Below are positions 8,041 through 17,700 of a stretch of 64,000 nt of DNA, piece after piece; the stretch's first letter is position 1, and the number at the start of each line of letters is the position of its first letter. The notes beneath the pieces are model-generated. The model made no database searches and was not told where the DNA came from. It saw only the letters and a list, made by a program, of their open reading frames with translations. This DNA is from Alicycliphilus sp. UBA6560 (GTDB lineage Bacteria > Pseudomonadota > Gammaproteobacteria > Burkholderiales > Burkholderiaceae_C), in assembly GCA_002434305.1 (NCBI GenBank), contig DJJU01000013.1:124001-188000 (forward strand), given 5' to 3'. The position numbers and the translations under genes were made by a program.

Positions 8041-8837
8041 GCGGCTTCCTCTTGAACGAACGCCACGGCCCCGTCGTGGTGCTGACCATGAACCAGCCGG
8101 ACAAGCGCAACGCGCTGTCCGAAGAGCACGAGATGCTCGAATTCGTCGACATGTGCGACCAGCTGGCGCGCGACACCAGCGTCAAGGCCGTGGTGCTGAC
8201 GGGCGCCGGCTCGGCCTTTTCCTCGGGCGGCAACATCAAGCACATGCGCGACAAGAAAGGCTTCTCGGCCGGCTCGCCGCTGCAGATCCGCAATGCCTAC
8301 CGCCAGGGCATACAGCGCATCCCGCTGGCGCTGTACGAGCTGGACATCCCCACCATCGCCGCGGTGAACGGCCCGGCCATCGGCGCCGGCATGGACCTGT
8401 CGTGCATGTGCGACATCCGCATCGCCTCCGAGCAGGCCCAGTTCGCCAGCAGCTTCGTCAAGCTGGGCATCGTGCCGGCCGACGGCGGCGCCTGGCTGCT
8501 GGCGCGCACGGTGGGCGCACCGCGCGCCATGGAGCTGATGCTGACTGGCGAGACCATCGACGCCCGGCGGGCGCAGGAGATCGGCCTGGTCAACTCGGTG
8601 GTGCCCCACGCCCAGCTGATGGAGGCGGCCCTGGCCATGGCCCACAAGATCGCCGCCAACCCCGGGCCCACGCTGCGCCTGAGCAAGAAGCTGCTGCGCG
8701 AGAGCCTGCACGCCAGCCTGGCCTCGTCGCTGGAGATGGCCGCCGCCTACCAGGCCCTGGCCCACTACACCCGCGACCACGACGAGGCGGTGCGCGCCTT
8801 TCTGGAAAAGCGCGCGCCCCGGTTCACCGGCGAATGA
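8037..8837 (+). CDS. Enoyl-CoA hydratase/isomerase family protein
   Basis: 266 residues, crotonase fold. It has LTMNQPDKRNALSEE, the oxyanion hole SAFSSGGNIKHMRD, AVNGPAIGAGMDLSCMCDIR, and FVKLGIVPADGGAWLL, where hydratases often carry the second catalytic acid (Asp here). It ends FLEKRAPRFTGE. As the last gene of the 3548-8837 operon it would hydrate the enoyl-CoA made by the two dehydrogenases. It is convergent with the next gene, with only 7 bp between stops. Confidence 0.92.
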   Translation: MSGFLLNERHGPVVVLTMNQPDKRNALSEEHEMLEFVDMCDQLARDTSVKAVVLTGAGSAFSSGGNIKHMRDKKGFSAGSPLQIRNAYRQGIQRIPLALYELDIPTIAAVNGPAIGAGMDLSCMCDIRIASEQAQFASSFVKLGIVPADGGAWLLARTVGAPRAMELMLTGETIDARRAQEIGLVNSVVPHAQLMEAALAMAHKIAANPGPTLRLSKKLLRESLHASLASSLEMAAAYQALAHYTRDHDEAVRAFLEKRAPRFTGE

Positions 8838-8844
8838 GCCGCCG

Positions 8845-10098
8845 TCAGCGCAGCAGCGCGTAGCCCACCACGATGGCCGCCACCACGCCCACCGCGTCGG
8901 CCAGCAGCGCGCAGGCCAGGGCGTGGCGGGTGTTCTTCACGCCCACGCTGCCGAAGTACACGGCCAGCACGTAGAAGGTGGTCTCGGTCGAGCCCTGAAT
9001 GATGGCCGCCAGGCGCCCGGCGAACGAATCCACGCCATGCGCCTGCATCACGTCGATCATCAGGCCGCGCGCGCCGGCGCCCGACAGCACCTTCATCACG
9101 CCCACCGGCAGGGCCGGCAAAAAGTCCGTATCCAGCCCCAGCGCGGCCACGGCGGCGCCGACCGCTGCCAGCAGCGCGTCCATGCAGCCGGCGGCGCGGA
9201 ACACGCCGATGGCCGCCAGGATGGCCACCAGGTAGGGAATGATCTGCACGGCCACGCCAAAGCCCTCCTTGGCGCCGTCCACGAAGGCCTCGTAGACGTT
9301 CACCCGCCGCCAGGCACCGGCCAGCACGAAGGCCAGCACCACCGCCAGGATGGTGCCCGCGCCCACGGCGGAGGTGATGCGCGCCGCTTGGCTTGCCGGC
9401 AGGCGCGCTAGCAGCGCCACCGCCGCCGCCAGCGCCCCGCCCACCCCTGCCAGGGCCAGCAGCGGCTTGGGCCGCAGCAGCGGCAGGCGCTGGCGCACGG
9501 CCACGGCCAGCACGCCGGCCAGCAGCGAGATGAAGGTCACGATCAGCGTGGGCAGAAAGATGTCCGCCGCGTTGAAGCCCGCGCCCAGGCCCTGCTGCAC
9601 GGCCACACTCTGGCGGATGGCGATGACGGACGTGGGAATCAGCGTCAGCCCGGCCGTGTTCATGACCACGAACATGATCTGCGCGTCGCTGGCCGTGCCC
9701 TCGCGCTCGCGGTTCAGGCCTTGCAGCTCGCGCATGGCGGCCAGGCCCAGGGGCGTGGCGGCGTTGTCCAGGCCCAGCAGGTTGGCTGAGACGTTCATGG
9801 TGATGGCCCCCTGCGCCGGGTGGCCCTGCGGCACGGCCGGGAACAGCCGGGCCAGCAGCGGCGCGGCCAGGCGCGCCAGCAGCTGCACCATGCCGGCGCG
9901 TTCGCCCACGCGCATCAGGCCCAGCCACAGGGCCATGATGCCGGCCAGGCCCAGCGAGATCTCGAAGCCCGAGCGCGCGCCGTCGAACAAGGCTTTCAGC
10001 AGCGCGCCGAAGATCTCCGGTTCGCCCAGCCAGGCGCGCACCGCGGCCGTGGCGATGGCCGTGGCGAACAGGCCGATCCACACCCAGTTCAGCGCCAT
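8845..10098 (-). CDS. Fused SpmA/SpmB-like nucleoside-recognition (Gate) membrane protein
   Basis: 417 residues, strongly hydrophobic with about ten membrane segments. It contains two Gate-type halves: an N-terminal one with NVSANLLGLDNAATPLGLAA and NTAGLTLIPTSVIAIRQS, as in spore-maturation protein A, and a C-terminal one with QIIPYLVAILAAIGVFRAAG and IIQGSTETTFYVLAVYFGSV, as in SpmB. Non-sporulating proteobacteria often carry this fusion. The transported substrate is not established. It is a single gene, 33 bp downstream of rdgC and on the same strand. Confidence 0.88.
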   Translation of the reverse strand: MALNWVWIGLFATAIATAAVRAWLGEPEIFGALLKALFDGARSGFEISLGLAGIMALWLGLMRVGERAGMVQLLARLAAPLLARLFPAVPQGHPAQGAITMNVSANLLGLDNAATPLGLAAMRELQGLNREREGTASDAQIMFVVMNTAGLTLIPTSVIAIRQSVAVQQGLGAGFNAADIFLPTLIVTFISLLAGVLAVAVRQRLPLLRPKPLLALAGVGGALAAAVALLARLPASQAARITSAVGAGTILAVVLAFVLAGAWRRVNVYEAFVDGAKEGFGVAVQIIPYLVAILAAIGVFRAAGCMDALLAAVGAAVAALGLDTDFLPALPVGVMKVLSGAGARGLMIDVMQAHGVDSFAGRLAAIIQGSTETTFYVLAVYFGSVGVKNTRHALACALLADAVGVVAAIVVGYALLR

Positions 10099-10131
10099 CG
10101 GTGGACCGCCGCTTCAGTGAGACAGGGTTTT

Positions 10132-11088
10132 TTAGAACGGGGCGTCGTCGTCGCCGGCCGCAGGGGCCGTCGCGGACACGGGCGCGGGTGCGCTCAGGCC
10201 GGTACGGCCCTCGCCGCCCAGCGCCTCCACCAGGTCGGCGATCAGGCGCGACAGCTCGCCGGTGGCGATCGCCACGTCGGCATCGAAGCCGCCGTCGTCC
10301 TGCGCCTGACCCTCCAGCACCGTGTCCAGCAGCGCCACCTTTTTGAGCTGCAGGCCCTCGGTCAGCACGAAGCTCACCCGGCCGTCCCAGCTCATGGCCA
10401 GCTTGGTGGGCAGCTTGCCGGCCTCGATGTGGGCGCGCACCTCGTCGATATCGAGCGGGTGGCGGGCGTAGCGCACCACCGCCTTGTCCTCGGCGGCGCT
10501 CTTGAGCTCGCACTCGCGGTCGATTGAAAAGCCCGCCGGCGGCTCCTGCTCGCGCAGCCAGTGGGCCATGGCGGCCTGCGGGCTGGTCTGGGTGTCCACC
10601 AGCGCCAGTGACAGGCCGGGCAGGGCCTCCACCAGCGCCGTGGTGATCTCGTCGGCCCGGCCCTGGCTGCCGGCGTCAATCACCAGGGTGCGCGCCTCGC
10701 GGTCGATCCACACCCAGGTCGAGCCCTGCTTGGTGAAGGCCATGGGCAGCAGATCCAGCTTGGCCTCGTCCTTGAGTTCGCGCGACTCCTTCTTGCCGGG
10801 CTTGCGGCCGGTCTCGCGCTCGATGCGCTCGGCCTTTTCCTTCACCTTGCGCGCCAGCACGGCGCCGGGCAGCACCTTGGCCTCGCTCTGCCAGCGCAGC
10901 ACCCACTGGCCGGCCACGCTCTCGGCCAGCGGGCCGTGGGCCTCGCCGCGCGGGGGCACCCAGCCGGCGCTGCGCTCCTGCGTCGCGCCGCATTCCGCGA
11001 ACGGGGTCTTGGCCAGCGCTTCCTCCACGGCGGTGAGGTCGGGCTGCCAGCCCTGGGCAATGCGGTAGACGATGATGTTCTTGAACAC
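10132..11088 (-). CDS. rdgC: Recombination-associated protein RdgC
   Basis: 318 residues starting at GTG. The next residues FKNIIVYRIAQGW match the RdgC N-terminus, and AGGAAAG lies 9 nt upstream of the GTG, so I prefer it to the upstream in-frame ATG, which falls in the opposite-strand gene. RdgC is a ring-forming DNA-binding protein that modulates RecA. Other family blocks seen are GWVPPRG, LLPMAFTKQGSTWVWIDRE, RECELKSAAEDKAVVRYARH and KLAMSWDGRVSFVLTEGLQLKK. The C-terminus is Ala/Pro-rich with an acidic tip, DDDAPF. Confidence 0.95.
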   Translation of the reverse strand: MFKNIIVYRIAQGWQPDLTAVEEALAKTPFAECGATQERSAGWVPPRGEAHGPLAESVAGQWVLRWQSEAKVLPGAVLARKVKEKAERIERETGRKPGKKESRELKDEAKLDLLPMAFTKQGSTWVWIDREARTLVIDAGSQGRADEITTALVEALPGLSLALVDTQTSPQAAMAHWLREQEPPAGFSIDRECELKSAAEDKAVVRYARHPLDIDEVRAHIEAGKLPTKLAMSWDGRVSFVLTEGLQLKKVALLDTVLEGQAQDDGGFDADVAIATGELSRLIADLVEALGGEGRTGLSAPAPVSATAPAAGDDDAPF

Positions 11089-11110
11089 GTTTTCAGCTTT
11101 CCTACTATCG

Positions 11111-11160
11111 AAAAATGAGCTGCTGGCGCCTGTCCCATAACGGCTGGAGGCCGATTTGAC
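11111..11160 (-). repeat. ~50-bp palindromic dispersed repeat, copy 3
   Basis: Reads AAAAATGAGCTGCTGGCGCC, then CGGCTGGAGGCCGATTTGA after a variable loop. This is the same family as the copy at 40228-40281. It lies immediately upstream of rdgC, and the LTXXQ gene is divergent on the other side. Confidence 0.7.
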
Positions 11161-11299
11161 CCATAAACGCGCGGCAGCGGGGCCGCAGCCTGGCTGCAAC
11201 TTTACACAGGCGCAGCATTGCCACACGGGCGCGAAACACCCGCCGCGCACACTGGCCTCCATCGCAGCACTTCGCTGCCATCCTGGAAGGAGAGCCCTC

Positions 11300-11911
11300 A
11301 TGACCCGTACCCGCACCACCCTCGCCGCCGCCGCCTGCGCCACCCTGCTGGCCCTGGCCGGCACCCCTGCCATGGCCCAGACCGCGGCCCCCGCCAGCGC
11401 CACGGCAGCCGCCACCAGCCAGACGGCCGACGCCGCGCCGCAAGCCCGCCAGCGCCACGCCATGACGCCCGAGCAGCGCCAGCAGGCCCGTGCCCAGCGC
11501 GCCGAGGCCTTCAAGCAAAAGCTCGCCCTGACGCCCGCGCAGGAGCCCGCCTGGGCCGCCTTCCAGCAGGCCATGCAGCCCGGGCAGCAGCACGCCCGCC
11601 TGGACGGCGGCCAGCGCCAGGACTGGAAGCAGCTGACCACGCCCGAGCGCATCGACCGCATGCGCGCCCTACAGGCGCAGCGCGCGGCCGCGTTCGACCG
11701 GCGCGCCGAGGCCGTGAAGACCTTCTACGCCACGCTCAACGCCGAGCAGCAAAAGACCTTCGACGCCGAGGGCAGCCGCATGATGGCGCGCTTCGGCAAG
11801 GGCGGCCGCCACGGCATGCACGGCCACAAGGGCATGCACCATGGCGAACACCACGCCCAGCACCGCGGCGACCAGAGCGTGCCGCAGCAGCAGCAGCCTA
11901 TGCCGCAGTAA
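11300..11911 (+). CDS. Spy/CpxP-like LTXXQ-motif periplasmic protein
   Basis: 203 residues. The ATG at 11300 is preceded by GGAAGGAGAG and gives a clear signal peptide (TPAMA/Q, about residue 26). The mature part is alpha-helical and charged, with LTPAQEPAWAAFQQAM and a second copy LNAEQQKTFDAEG, the LTxxQ repeats of the Spy/CpxP/CnrX group. The C-terminus is His/Gly-rich (HGMHGHKGMHHGEHHAQHR), which suggests metal binding. Related proteins are periplasmic chaperones or metal-stress sensors. No two-component system is adjacent. The exact role is unknown. Confidence 0.82.
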   Translation: MTRTRTTLAAAACATLLALAGTPAMAQTAAPASATAAATSQTADAAPQARQRHAMTPEQRQQARAQRAEAFKQKLALTPAQEPAWAAFQQAMQPGQQHARLDGGQRQDWKQLTTPERIDRMRALQAQRAAAFDRRAEAVKTFYATLNAEQQKTFDAEGSRMMARFGKGGRHGMHGHKGMHHGEHHAQHRGDQSVPQQQQPMPQ

Positions 11912-12029
11912 ACCGTCAGGCAGGGCCGGCCGCAGCTTGCCGGCCACCCCGCGCGGCGCCCGCCTACACGGCTGCACAGGGGAGCAGCCCTACAGTGGTT
12001 ACATATTTTTATAACCACAAGCGCACGCC

Positions 12030-12644
12030 ATGTTCCTGCCTGCTTTTTCCCTTCAGCGCCGCCCGTTTGCACACCGCACGGGCGGCGTTCTTGCGTTGCT
12101 GTTCGTCCTGGCCTCCGCCCAGCCGGCGCTGGCCCAGCAGCCGCCCTCCGGCACACCCGCCGCAGCGGACACGCCCTCGGTCTACGTGCAGGCCGGCCGC
12201 GCCCGCGGCGACACCGACGCGCTGACGCTGGGCGTCACCCTGCCCTGGCGCTCCTTTCAGCACGAACTGTGGGGCGGCCAGCTGCGCGGCTACTGGGATA
12301 TCTATCTGAGCCGCTGGTCCTACGACGCCGCGCCCGGCCGGGGCGGGCACAGCACGCTGCTGGGCATCACGCCCACGCTGCGGCTGACACCCGACCACGG
12401 CCGCTCGGCCCTGTTCTGGGAGGCGGGCATCGGCGCCACCTATGCCGACAAGCGCTACGTGACGCCGGACCGCGAGTTCAGCACGCGCTTCAACTTCGCC
12501 TCGCACCTGGGCGTGGGCCTGCAGTTCGGCGAGCGGCGCCAGCACGAGCTGGCGCTGCGCGTGCAGCACGTCTCCAACGCCGGCATCAAGAAGCCCAACC
12601 CGGGCAACAACTTCGTGCAGCTGCGCTACGCGATGCACTTCTGA
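12030..12644 (+). CDS. PagL-like lipid A 3-O-deacylase (acyloxyacyl hydrolase family)
   Basis: 204 residues with a signal peptide (QPALA/Q, about residue 35). It is followed by beta-barrel sequence ending in an aromatic residue (RYAMHF), as in outer-membrane proteins. The active-site motif HVSNAGIKKPNPGNNF places His180 and Ser182 of the PagL triad and the oxyanion Asn190. The position of the catalytic Glu (12 residues after the Ser in PagL) is Asn194 here, so hydrolase activity is uncertain. PagL removes the 3-position acyl chain from lipid A. The gene stands alone. Confidence 0.82.
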   Translation: MFLPAFSLQRRPFAHRTGGVLALLFVLASAQPALAQQPPSGTPAAADTPSVYVQAGRARGDTDALTLGVTLPWRSFQHELWGGQLRGYWDIYLSRWSYDAAPGRGGHSTLLGITPTLRLTPDHGRSALFWEAGIGATYADKRYVTPDREFSTRFNFASHLGVGLQFGERRQHELALRVQHVSNAGIKKPNPGNNFVQLRYAMHF

Positions 12645-12661
12645 CCTGCCGCGGCGCCGCC

Positions 12662-12885
12662 TGTGGACAAGCCTGGGGAGGGCTGTCTGGCAACCCGGCG
12701 CTTATCCACAGGCCGGGGCCGGCGCGCCAGGTTGTACCCAATCCGGGTACGCCGCGGAAGCACAGCGGGGCACAGCCTTGGCGCATGCGCAAGTACGCGC
12801 CGCCATTGGAGAAAAGCCGCTTTTCCACAACCAGCGCCGGCCTCTACTACTACCACTATGTATTGATAGAACCATTAAGGAATAA
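12662..12885. other. DnaA-box/triplet module B (origin-like non-coding element)
   Basis: This lies in a 358-bp gene-free stretch (12645-13002). TGTGGACAA (12662-12670), TTATCCACA (12702-12710) and CTACTACCACTATG (12847-12860) have the same spacing as in the copy at 2258-2479. Here there is also TTTTCCACA (12821-12829), which fits the relaxed DnaA-box consensus. It is followed by a GC-rich clamp, CTACTACTACC and an AT-rich tail with GGAATAA (12879-12885). The order box, GC clamp, triplets, AT-rich DNA is that of a DnaA-trio unwinding element. No replication gene is adjacent. Confidence 0.58.
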
Positions 12886-12931
12886 CAGGCAGGCGTAGCG
12901 GGCGACGCCAGCATGCCGGCCCTGACGCTCC

Positions 12932-12984
12932 TGTTTTTATAGCTTGCAGCGCTTGCTACACAAGGGCTGAAGCCGTTTTTCATT
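12932..12984 (-). repeat. ~50-bp palindromic dispersed repeat, copy 4
   Basis: Reads TTTTTATAGCTTGCAGCGCTTG, loop, CAAGGGCTGAAGCCGTTTTT. It has the same orientation as the copy at 2190-2242. It lies just upstream of the SLC13 transporter start and follows origin-like module B. Confidence 0.7.
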
Positions 12985-13002
12985 CATATTCAGGCCCAAC
13001 CC

Positions 13003-14793
13003 ATGACGGTGCAGATTGCCCTGGTGCTGACCATCGCCGCGGTGGCGACCTATCTGTTCATCAGCGAAAAGCTGCGCATGGACATCGTGGCCCTGCTGGT
13101 ACTGCTGGCCCTGGCGCTGACGGGGCTGGTCACGCCGGGCGAGGCGCTCAGCGGCTTCAGCAACGAGGCCACCATCACCGTGGCGGCCATGTTCATCCTG
13201 GCCGCCGGCATCGAGAACACCGGCGCCCTGTCGGCCATCGCCCGGCTGCTGGGCAAAAGCCGCTCGCCCACGGTGTTTCTGCTGGTGCTGTTCGGGCTGC
13301 TGGGGCTGATTGCCCCGTTCGTCAGCAACACCGCGGTGGTGGCGGTGTTCATCCCCATCGTCATCAGCGCCAGCATGCACATCGGCATGTCGCCCACCAA
13401 GGCGCTGATCCCGCTGTCCTACGTGTCGCAGATGACCGGGGTGTGGACGCTGATCGGCACCTCCACCAACCTGATCGTCAACTCGGTTGCCAAGGACCTG
13501 GGGCACCGCGGCTTCACCATGTTCGAGTTCCTGCCGCTGGGCCTGATCTGCTGGCTGGCCGGCTGCCTGTACCTGCTGACGCTGGGCCGCTGGCTGCTGC
13601 CCAGCCAGGGCCAGTCGGACCTGCCGGCGGCGCAGGAGTCCGGCCACTACGTGACCGAACTGACGGTGGCCGAAGACTCCGCCTGCCTGGACCAGACGCT
13701 GGAGCAGGCCGACATCGGCAGCAAGTACAAGGCCTACGTGCTGCAGCTGTGGCGCGGCAGCGAGCGCATGTGGGCCCCCAAGGCGCAGCAGCTGCAGCAG
13801 GGCGACGTGCTGCTGGTGCGCGGCCGCTGGTCGCAGCTGGAAAAGCTCAAGGAGGACCTGGGCCTGCAGTACCACCGCCGGCCCGCGGCGCAGCGCGGCG
13901 GCGGCCAGGACAAACCCCAGGATGAGACCGAGCGCGAGAAGGAGCTGATGGTGGAGGTCATGGTCGCCCCCAATTCGCCCCTGCTGGGGCGCAGCATCCA
14001 GGCCCTGGACCGGCGCCTGCCGCGGCACCAGGCCATCCTCGGCATACAGCGGCGCGGCCAGATCATCCGCGACCACCTGGACGGCGTGCGCCTGGCGGTG
14101 GGCGACATCCTGCTGGTGCTGATGCGCGAGTCCGACGTCGGGCGGTTGCGCAGTACCAACGCCATCATCGTGCTGTCCGAGCGCACCGCGCCTCTGCCGC
14201 GGGATTGGCGCGCCACCTTCGCGCTGGCCGTCATGGCGCTGGTGGTGGTCAGTGCCGCGCTGGGCTGGACCAGCATCGCCATCTCCGCCCTGGCCGGCGC
14301 CGTGGCGCTGGTGCTCACGCGCTGCGTGGACGTGGACAACCTGTATGACGCCATCGACGGGCGCATCCTGCTGCTCATGGCCTGCCTGCTGCCCCTGGGA
14401 ACGGCCGTGAGCAGCAGCGGCGCGGCGCAGTTCATCGTCGACAACACCGTCGGCCTGGCCAGCAGCTGGGGCCCGCACGTGGTGCTGGCGGTGCTGTACC
14501 TGATGGCGCTGGTGCTGGGCGAGCTGATGAGCAACGCGGCCGCGGCAGTGCTGCTCACGCCGATCGCCATCTCAACCGCGCGGCTGGTGGATGCCGACCC
14601 CACGCCCTTCCTGATCGCGGTGACGTTCTCGGCCTCCACGAGCTTTCTAACCCCCGTGGGCTACCAGACCAACACCATGGTCTACAGCGCCGGCGGCTAC
14701 CGTTTCTCGGACTTCGTCAAGGTGGGCGGGCCGCTGAACCTGATCTTCTGGGTGGCCGGGGTAGTGTTCATCCCGGTCTTCTGGCCGTTCTAG
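13003..14793 (+). CDS. SLC13/DASS-family permease with two TrkA-C (RCK_C) domains
   Basis: 596 residues. The N-terminal membrane half has GFSNEATITVAAMFILAAGI, the hairpin motif SNTAVVAVFIPIV and IGTSTNLIVNS. Residues about 210-390 form two soluble TrkA-C-like domains (with LWRGSERMWAPKAQQLQQGD and GRSIQALDRRLPRHQAILG). The second membrane half repeats the hairpin with GELMSNAAAAVLLTPIA and TPVGYQTNTMVYSAGGY. Relatives move sulfate, di- or tricarboxylates with Na+ or H+. The substrate is not predictable here. The stop overlaps the stop of the opposite-strand gene by 4 nt (CTAG). Confidence 0.9.
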   Translation: MTVQIALVLTIAAVATYLFISEKLRMDIVALLVLLALALTGLVTPGEALSGFSNEATITVAAMFILAAGIENTGALSAIARLLGKSRSPTVFLLVLFGLLGLIAPFVSNTAVVAVFIPIVISASMHIGMSPTKALIPLSYVSQMTGVWTLIGTSTNLIVNSVAKDLGHRGFTMFEFLPLGLICWLAGCLYLLTLGRWLLPSQGQSDLPAAQESGHYVTELTVAEDSACLDQTLEQADIGSKYKAYVLQLWRGSERMWAPKAQQLQQGDVLLVRGRWSQLEKLKEDLGLQYHRRPAAQRGGGQDKPQDETEREKELMVEVMVAPNSPLLGRSIQALDRRLPRHQAILGIQRRGQIIRDHLDGVRLAVGDILLVLMRESDVGRLRSTNAIIVLSERTAPLPRDWRATFALAVMALVVVSAALGWTSIAISALAGAVALVLTRCVDVDNLYDAIDGRILLLMACLLPLGTAVSSSGAAQFIVDNTVGLASSWGPHVVLAVLYLMALVLGELMSNAAAAVLLTPIAISTARLVDADPTPFLIAVTFSASTSFLTPVGYQTNTMVYSAGGYRFSDFVKVGGPLNLIFWVAGVVFIPVFWPF

Positions 14794-17700
14794 CGGGCAG
14801 GCGTGGCCAGGCGGCCCTGTAGCCACTGCTCCAGCTGGTCGGCGGGCAGCGGGCGGCTGAACAGGTAGCCCTGGAACAGCGTGCAGCCCGCGCTGGCCAG
14901 CCAGTCGCGCTGCTCCATCGTCTCCACCCCTTCGGCGATGGCCTGCAGGTCGAGGCTGGAGGCCAGGGCGATGATGGTGCGCACGATGGCCGCGTCGCTG
15001 GCGTCCTGCAGCAGATCGCGCACGAAGCTCTGGTCGATCTTGAGCTGCGCCAGCGGCATGCGCTTGAGGTAGGCCAGCGACGAGTAGCCGGTGCCGAAGT
15101 CGTCCAGCGAAAACCCCACGCCGTGCGCGCGCAACGCCTCCATGGTGGCGATGGTGGCCTGCATGTCCTCCACCAGTAGGCTCTCGGTCAGCTCCAGCTT
15201 CAGGCGGTCGGCCGGCGCGCCGGTCTGGGCCAGGGCCTGCACCACCTCCTGCACGAAGCCGGCATCGCGGAACTGCCGCGAACTGACGTTCACCGCCATG
15301 GTCAGGTGCTCCCAGCCCGCCCGGTCTTTCCAGTCGGCCAGCTGCGCGCAGGCCGTGTGCAGCACCCAGCGGCCCAGCGGCAGGATCAGGCCCGTCTCCT
15401 CGGCCAGCGGGATGAAAGCGGCCGGCGAGACCATGCCGCGCTGGGGGTGAGCCCAGCGCGCCAGCGCCTCCACGCCCAGGATGTGGCCGCAGACGTCCAC
15501 CACCGGCTGGTACACGAGCAAAAATTCGCCCTGCGCCAGCGCTTCGCGCAGGTCCGCCTCCAGCTGCGCGCGCTCGGCCACCGCCTCCTGCATGGCCGGG
15601 TCGAAGAAGCGCAGCGTGTTGCGCCCGGCCGTCTTGGCCTCGTACATGGCCATGTCGGCCTGCTTGAGCAGCTCGCCCACGGTGGTGGCCGGGCCGGGGC
15701 CGAACAGGGCGATGCCCACGCTGGGCGTGCTGCGCACCTGGTAGCCCGCCAGGGCGTACGGCGCGCCCAGGGCGGCCAGCACCTTCTCGCCCATCTGCCG
15801 CGCGGCCTGGCAGCGCGGCTCGCCCTGGCCGCTGAGCGCCTGCACCAGCACGACGAACTCGTCGCCGCCCAGGCGCGCCACGGTGTCGGTGGGGCGCACG
15901 CAGCCGGACAGGCGCTGGGCCACGATCTGCAGCAGCTGGTCGCCCTTGTCGTGGCCCAGGGTGTCGTTCAGGGTCTTGAAGTTGTCCAGGTCGATGAACA
16001 GCAGCGCGCCGCCGCTGCCCTGCCGCTGCGCCAGCGCCAGGGCGTCGCCCATGCGCTCGAGCAGCTGCAGCCGGTTGGGCAGGCCGGTGAGCGGATCGAA
16101 GAAGGCCAGGCGCTGGATCTCACGCTCGCTGGCCTTGCGCTGGCGGATGTCGGTGTTGATGGCCAGCACCGACTGCGGCCGGCCCTGCTCGTCGCGCACC
16201 AGCGTCCAGCGGCCCTCGGCCTCCAGCGCCTGGCCCTGGCGGTCGTAGTGGATCAGCTCGCCGCTCCAGCTGCCCTCGCGCATGAGCACCTCCATGGCGC
16301 GCTCGAACTGCGCCTGGTCGCGGTACAGCAAGGTGGTGATGCGCTGGCCCAGCGCCTCCTCGCCGCGCCAGCCGTACATGCGCTCGGCGCCGTGGTTCCA
16401 GTAGGTGATGCGGTGCTCCAGGTCGCGCACCAGGATGGCGTCGCCCGCCTTGTCCAGCAGCGAGGCCTGGCGCAGGATGTGGGCGTCGGCTTCCTGGCGC
16501 TCCAGCTCGGCCGTGGCGCGGGCGGCGAAGATCTGCAGCATGTGCACCACGAACTGCGCCTGCTCCAGCGCCCGCGTGAAGGCCACGAACAGGATGCCCA
16601 GCGCCCGCCCCCGGCTGTCCGTGAGTTGCTGGCCCACGTAGCTGCGCGCATGCGCCAGCGCCAGGATGGGCGCGCGCGGGTACAGCTCGGCGGCGCGGTC
16701 GGCCACCACGAACTGGCGGTGCACCAGCAGCTGTTCGCTGGGCGTGCCCTCCAGCAGGTATTCGCCCGGGGGCTGCACCTGGTCCTGGTGCACGTAGGAC
16801 AGTGTCACGGCCCGCGTCGGCTGGCCCTCGGGCACCGGCACGAAGCGCGCCACGCAGGCGATGCGCGCGCCCAGGGCCTTGGCCATGTTGCCGGCCAGCT
16901 GGTCGAAGAACTGCGTGCCCATGCCGGCCGAGACGGCCGAGGCCACCTGCAGCAGCGCCGACTGCAGGCGCTGCTGCTCGGCGCGGGCGCGCAGGCCCTG
17001 GATGCCGAAGGCCAGGTCGGCGGCCAGCGCTTCCAGCAGCTGGGTCTCCTCGGTGCCGATGTGCAGCACCTCCGGCGCGTACAGATACAGCAGGCCGAAG
17101 GTGTGGTCCTCGCTCTTGAGCGGCAGGCAGACCATGGCGGCAAAGCCCAGGTGCGCCAGCTCGGCCGTGCGCGGGTGGGCCTGGCCGTCGGCGCCCAGAT
17201 CGCGCACGATCACCGTCTGGCCGCTGCGCACCGCCTTGCCGGCCGGTCCCCGGCCTGCCTCGTGCGTGTGCGACCAGCTCAGGCGCAGCTGCTCCAGGTG
17301 CTGCGCGTGCTGCCCGGCGCGCGCCACGATGTCGATGCTGCGGGCGGCGTCGCTGCGCACCATGCCGACCCAGCCCAGGGCGTAGCCGCCCATGTCGACC
17401 GCCACGCGGCAGATGGCGTGCAGCAGCTCGTCCTCGGACGTGGCGCGCACCAGCACCTGGCTGCAGGCGCTGCGCATGCGCCGGGCGCGGTTCACGCGGG
17501 CCAGCTCGTCCTCCATGCGGCAGCGCTCGGTCACGTCGCTGGCCAGCACCTGCCAGGCGGCGCGGCCGTCGAAAGTGGTCGGGCCCAGCACCACCTCCAC
17601 GTCGATGGGGGCGCCGCTGCGCCGCTGGTGGCGCCACAACGTGGGCGCGCGCGTGCGCCCGGCGCGGTCCACGGCGTCCGGCACGTCGGCGCGCCGTGCC

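Noticed and set aside
14790..14793. Four-base overlap (CTAG) of the stops of the SLC13 and GGDEF-EAL genes as a regulatory feature
   Set aside because: Convergent overlapping stops are common in compact genomes and need no special explanation.
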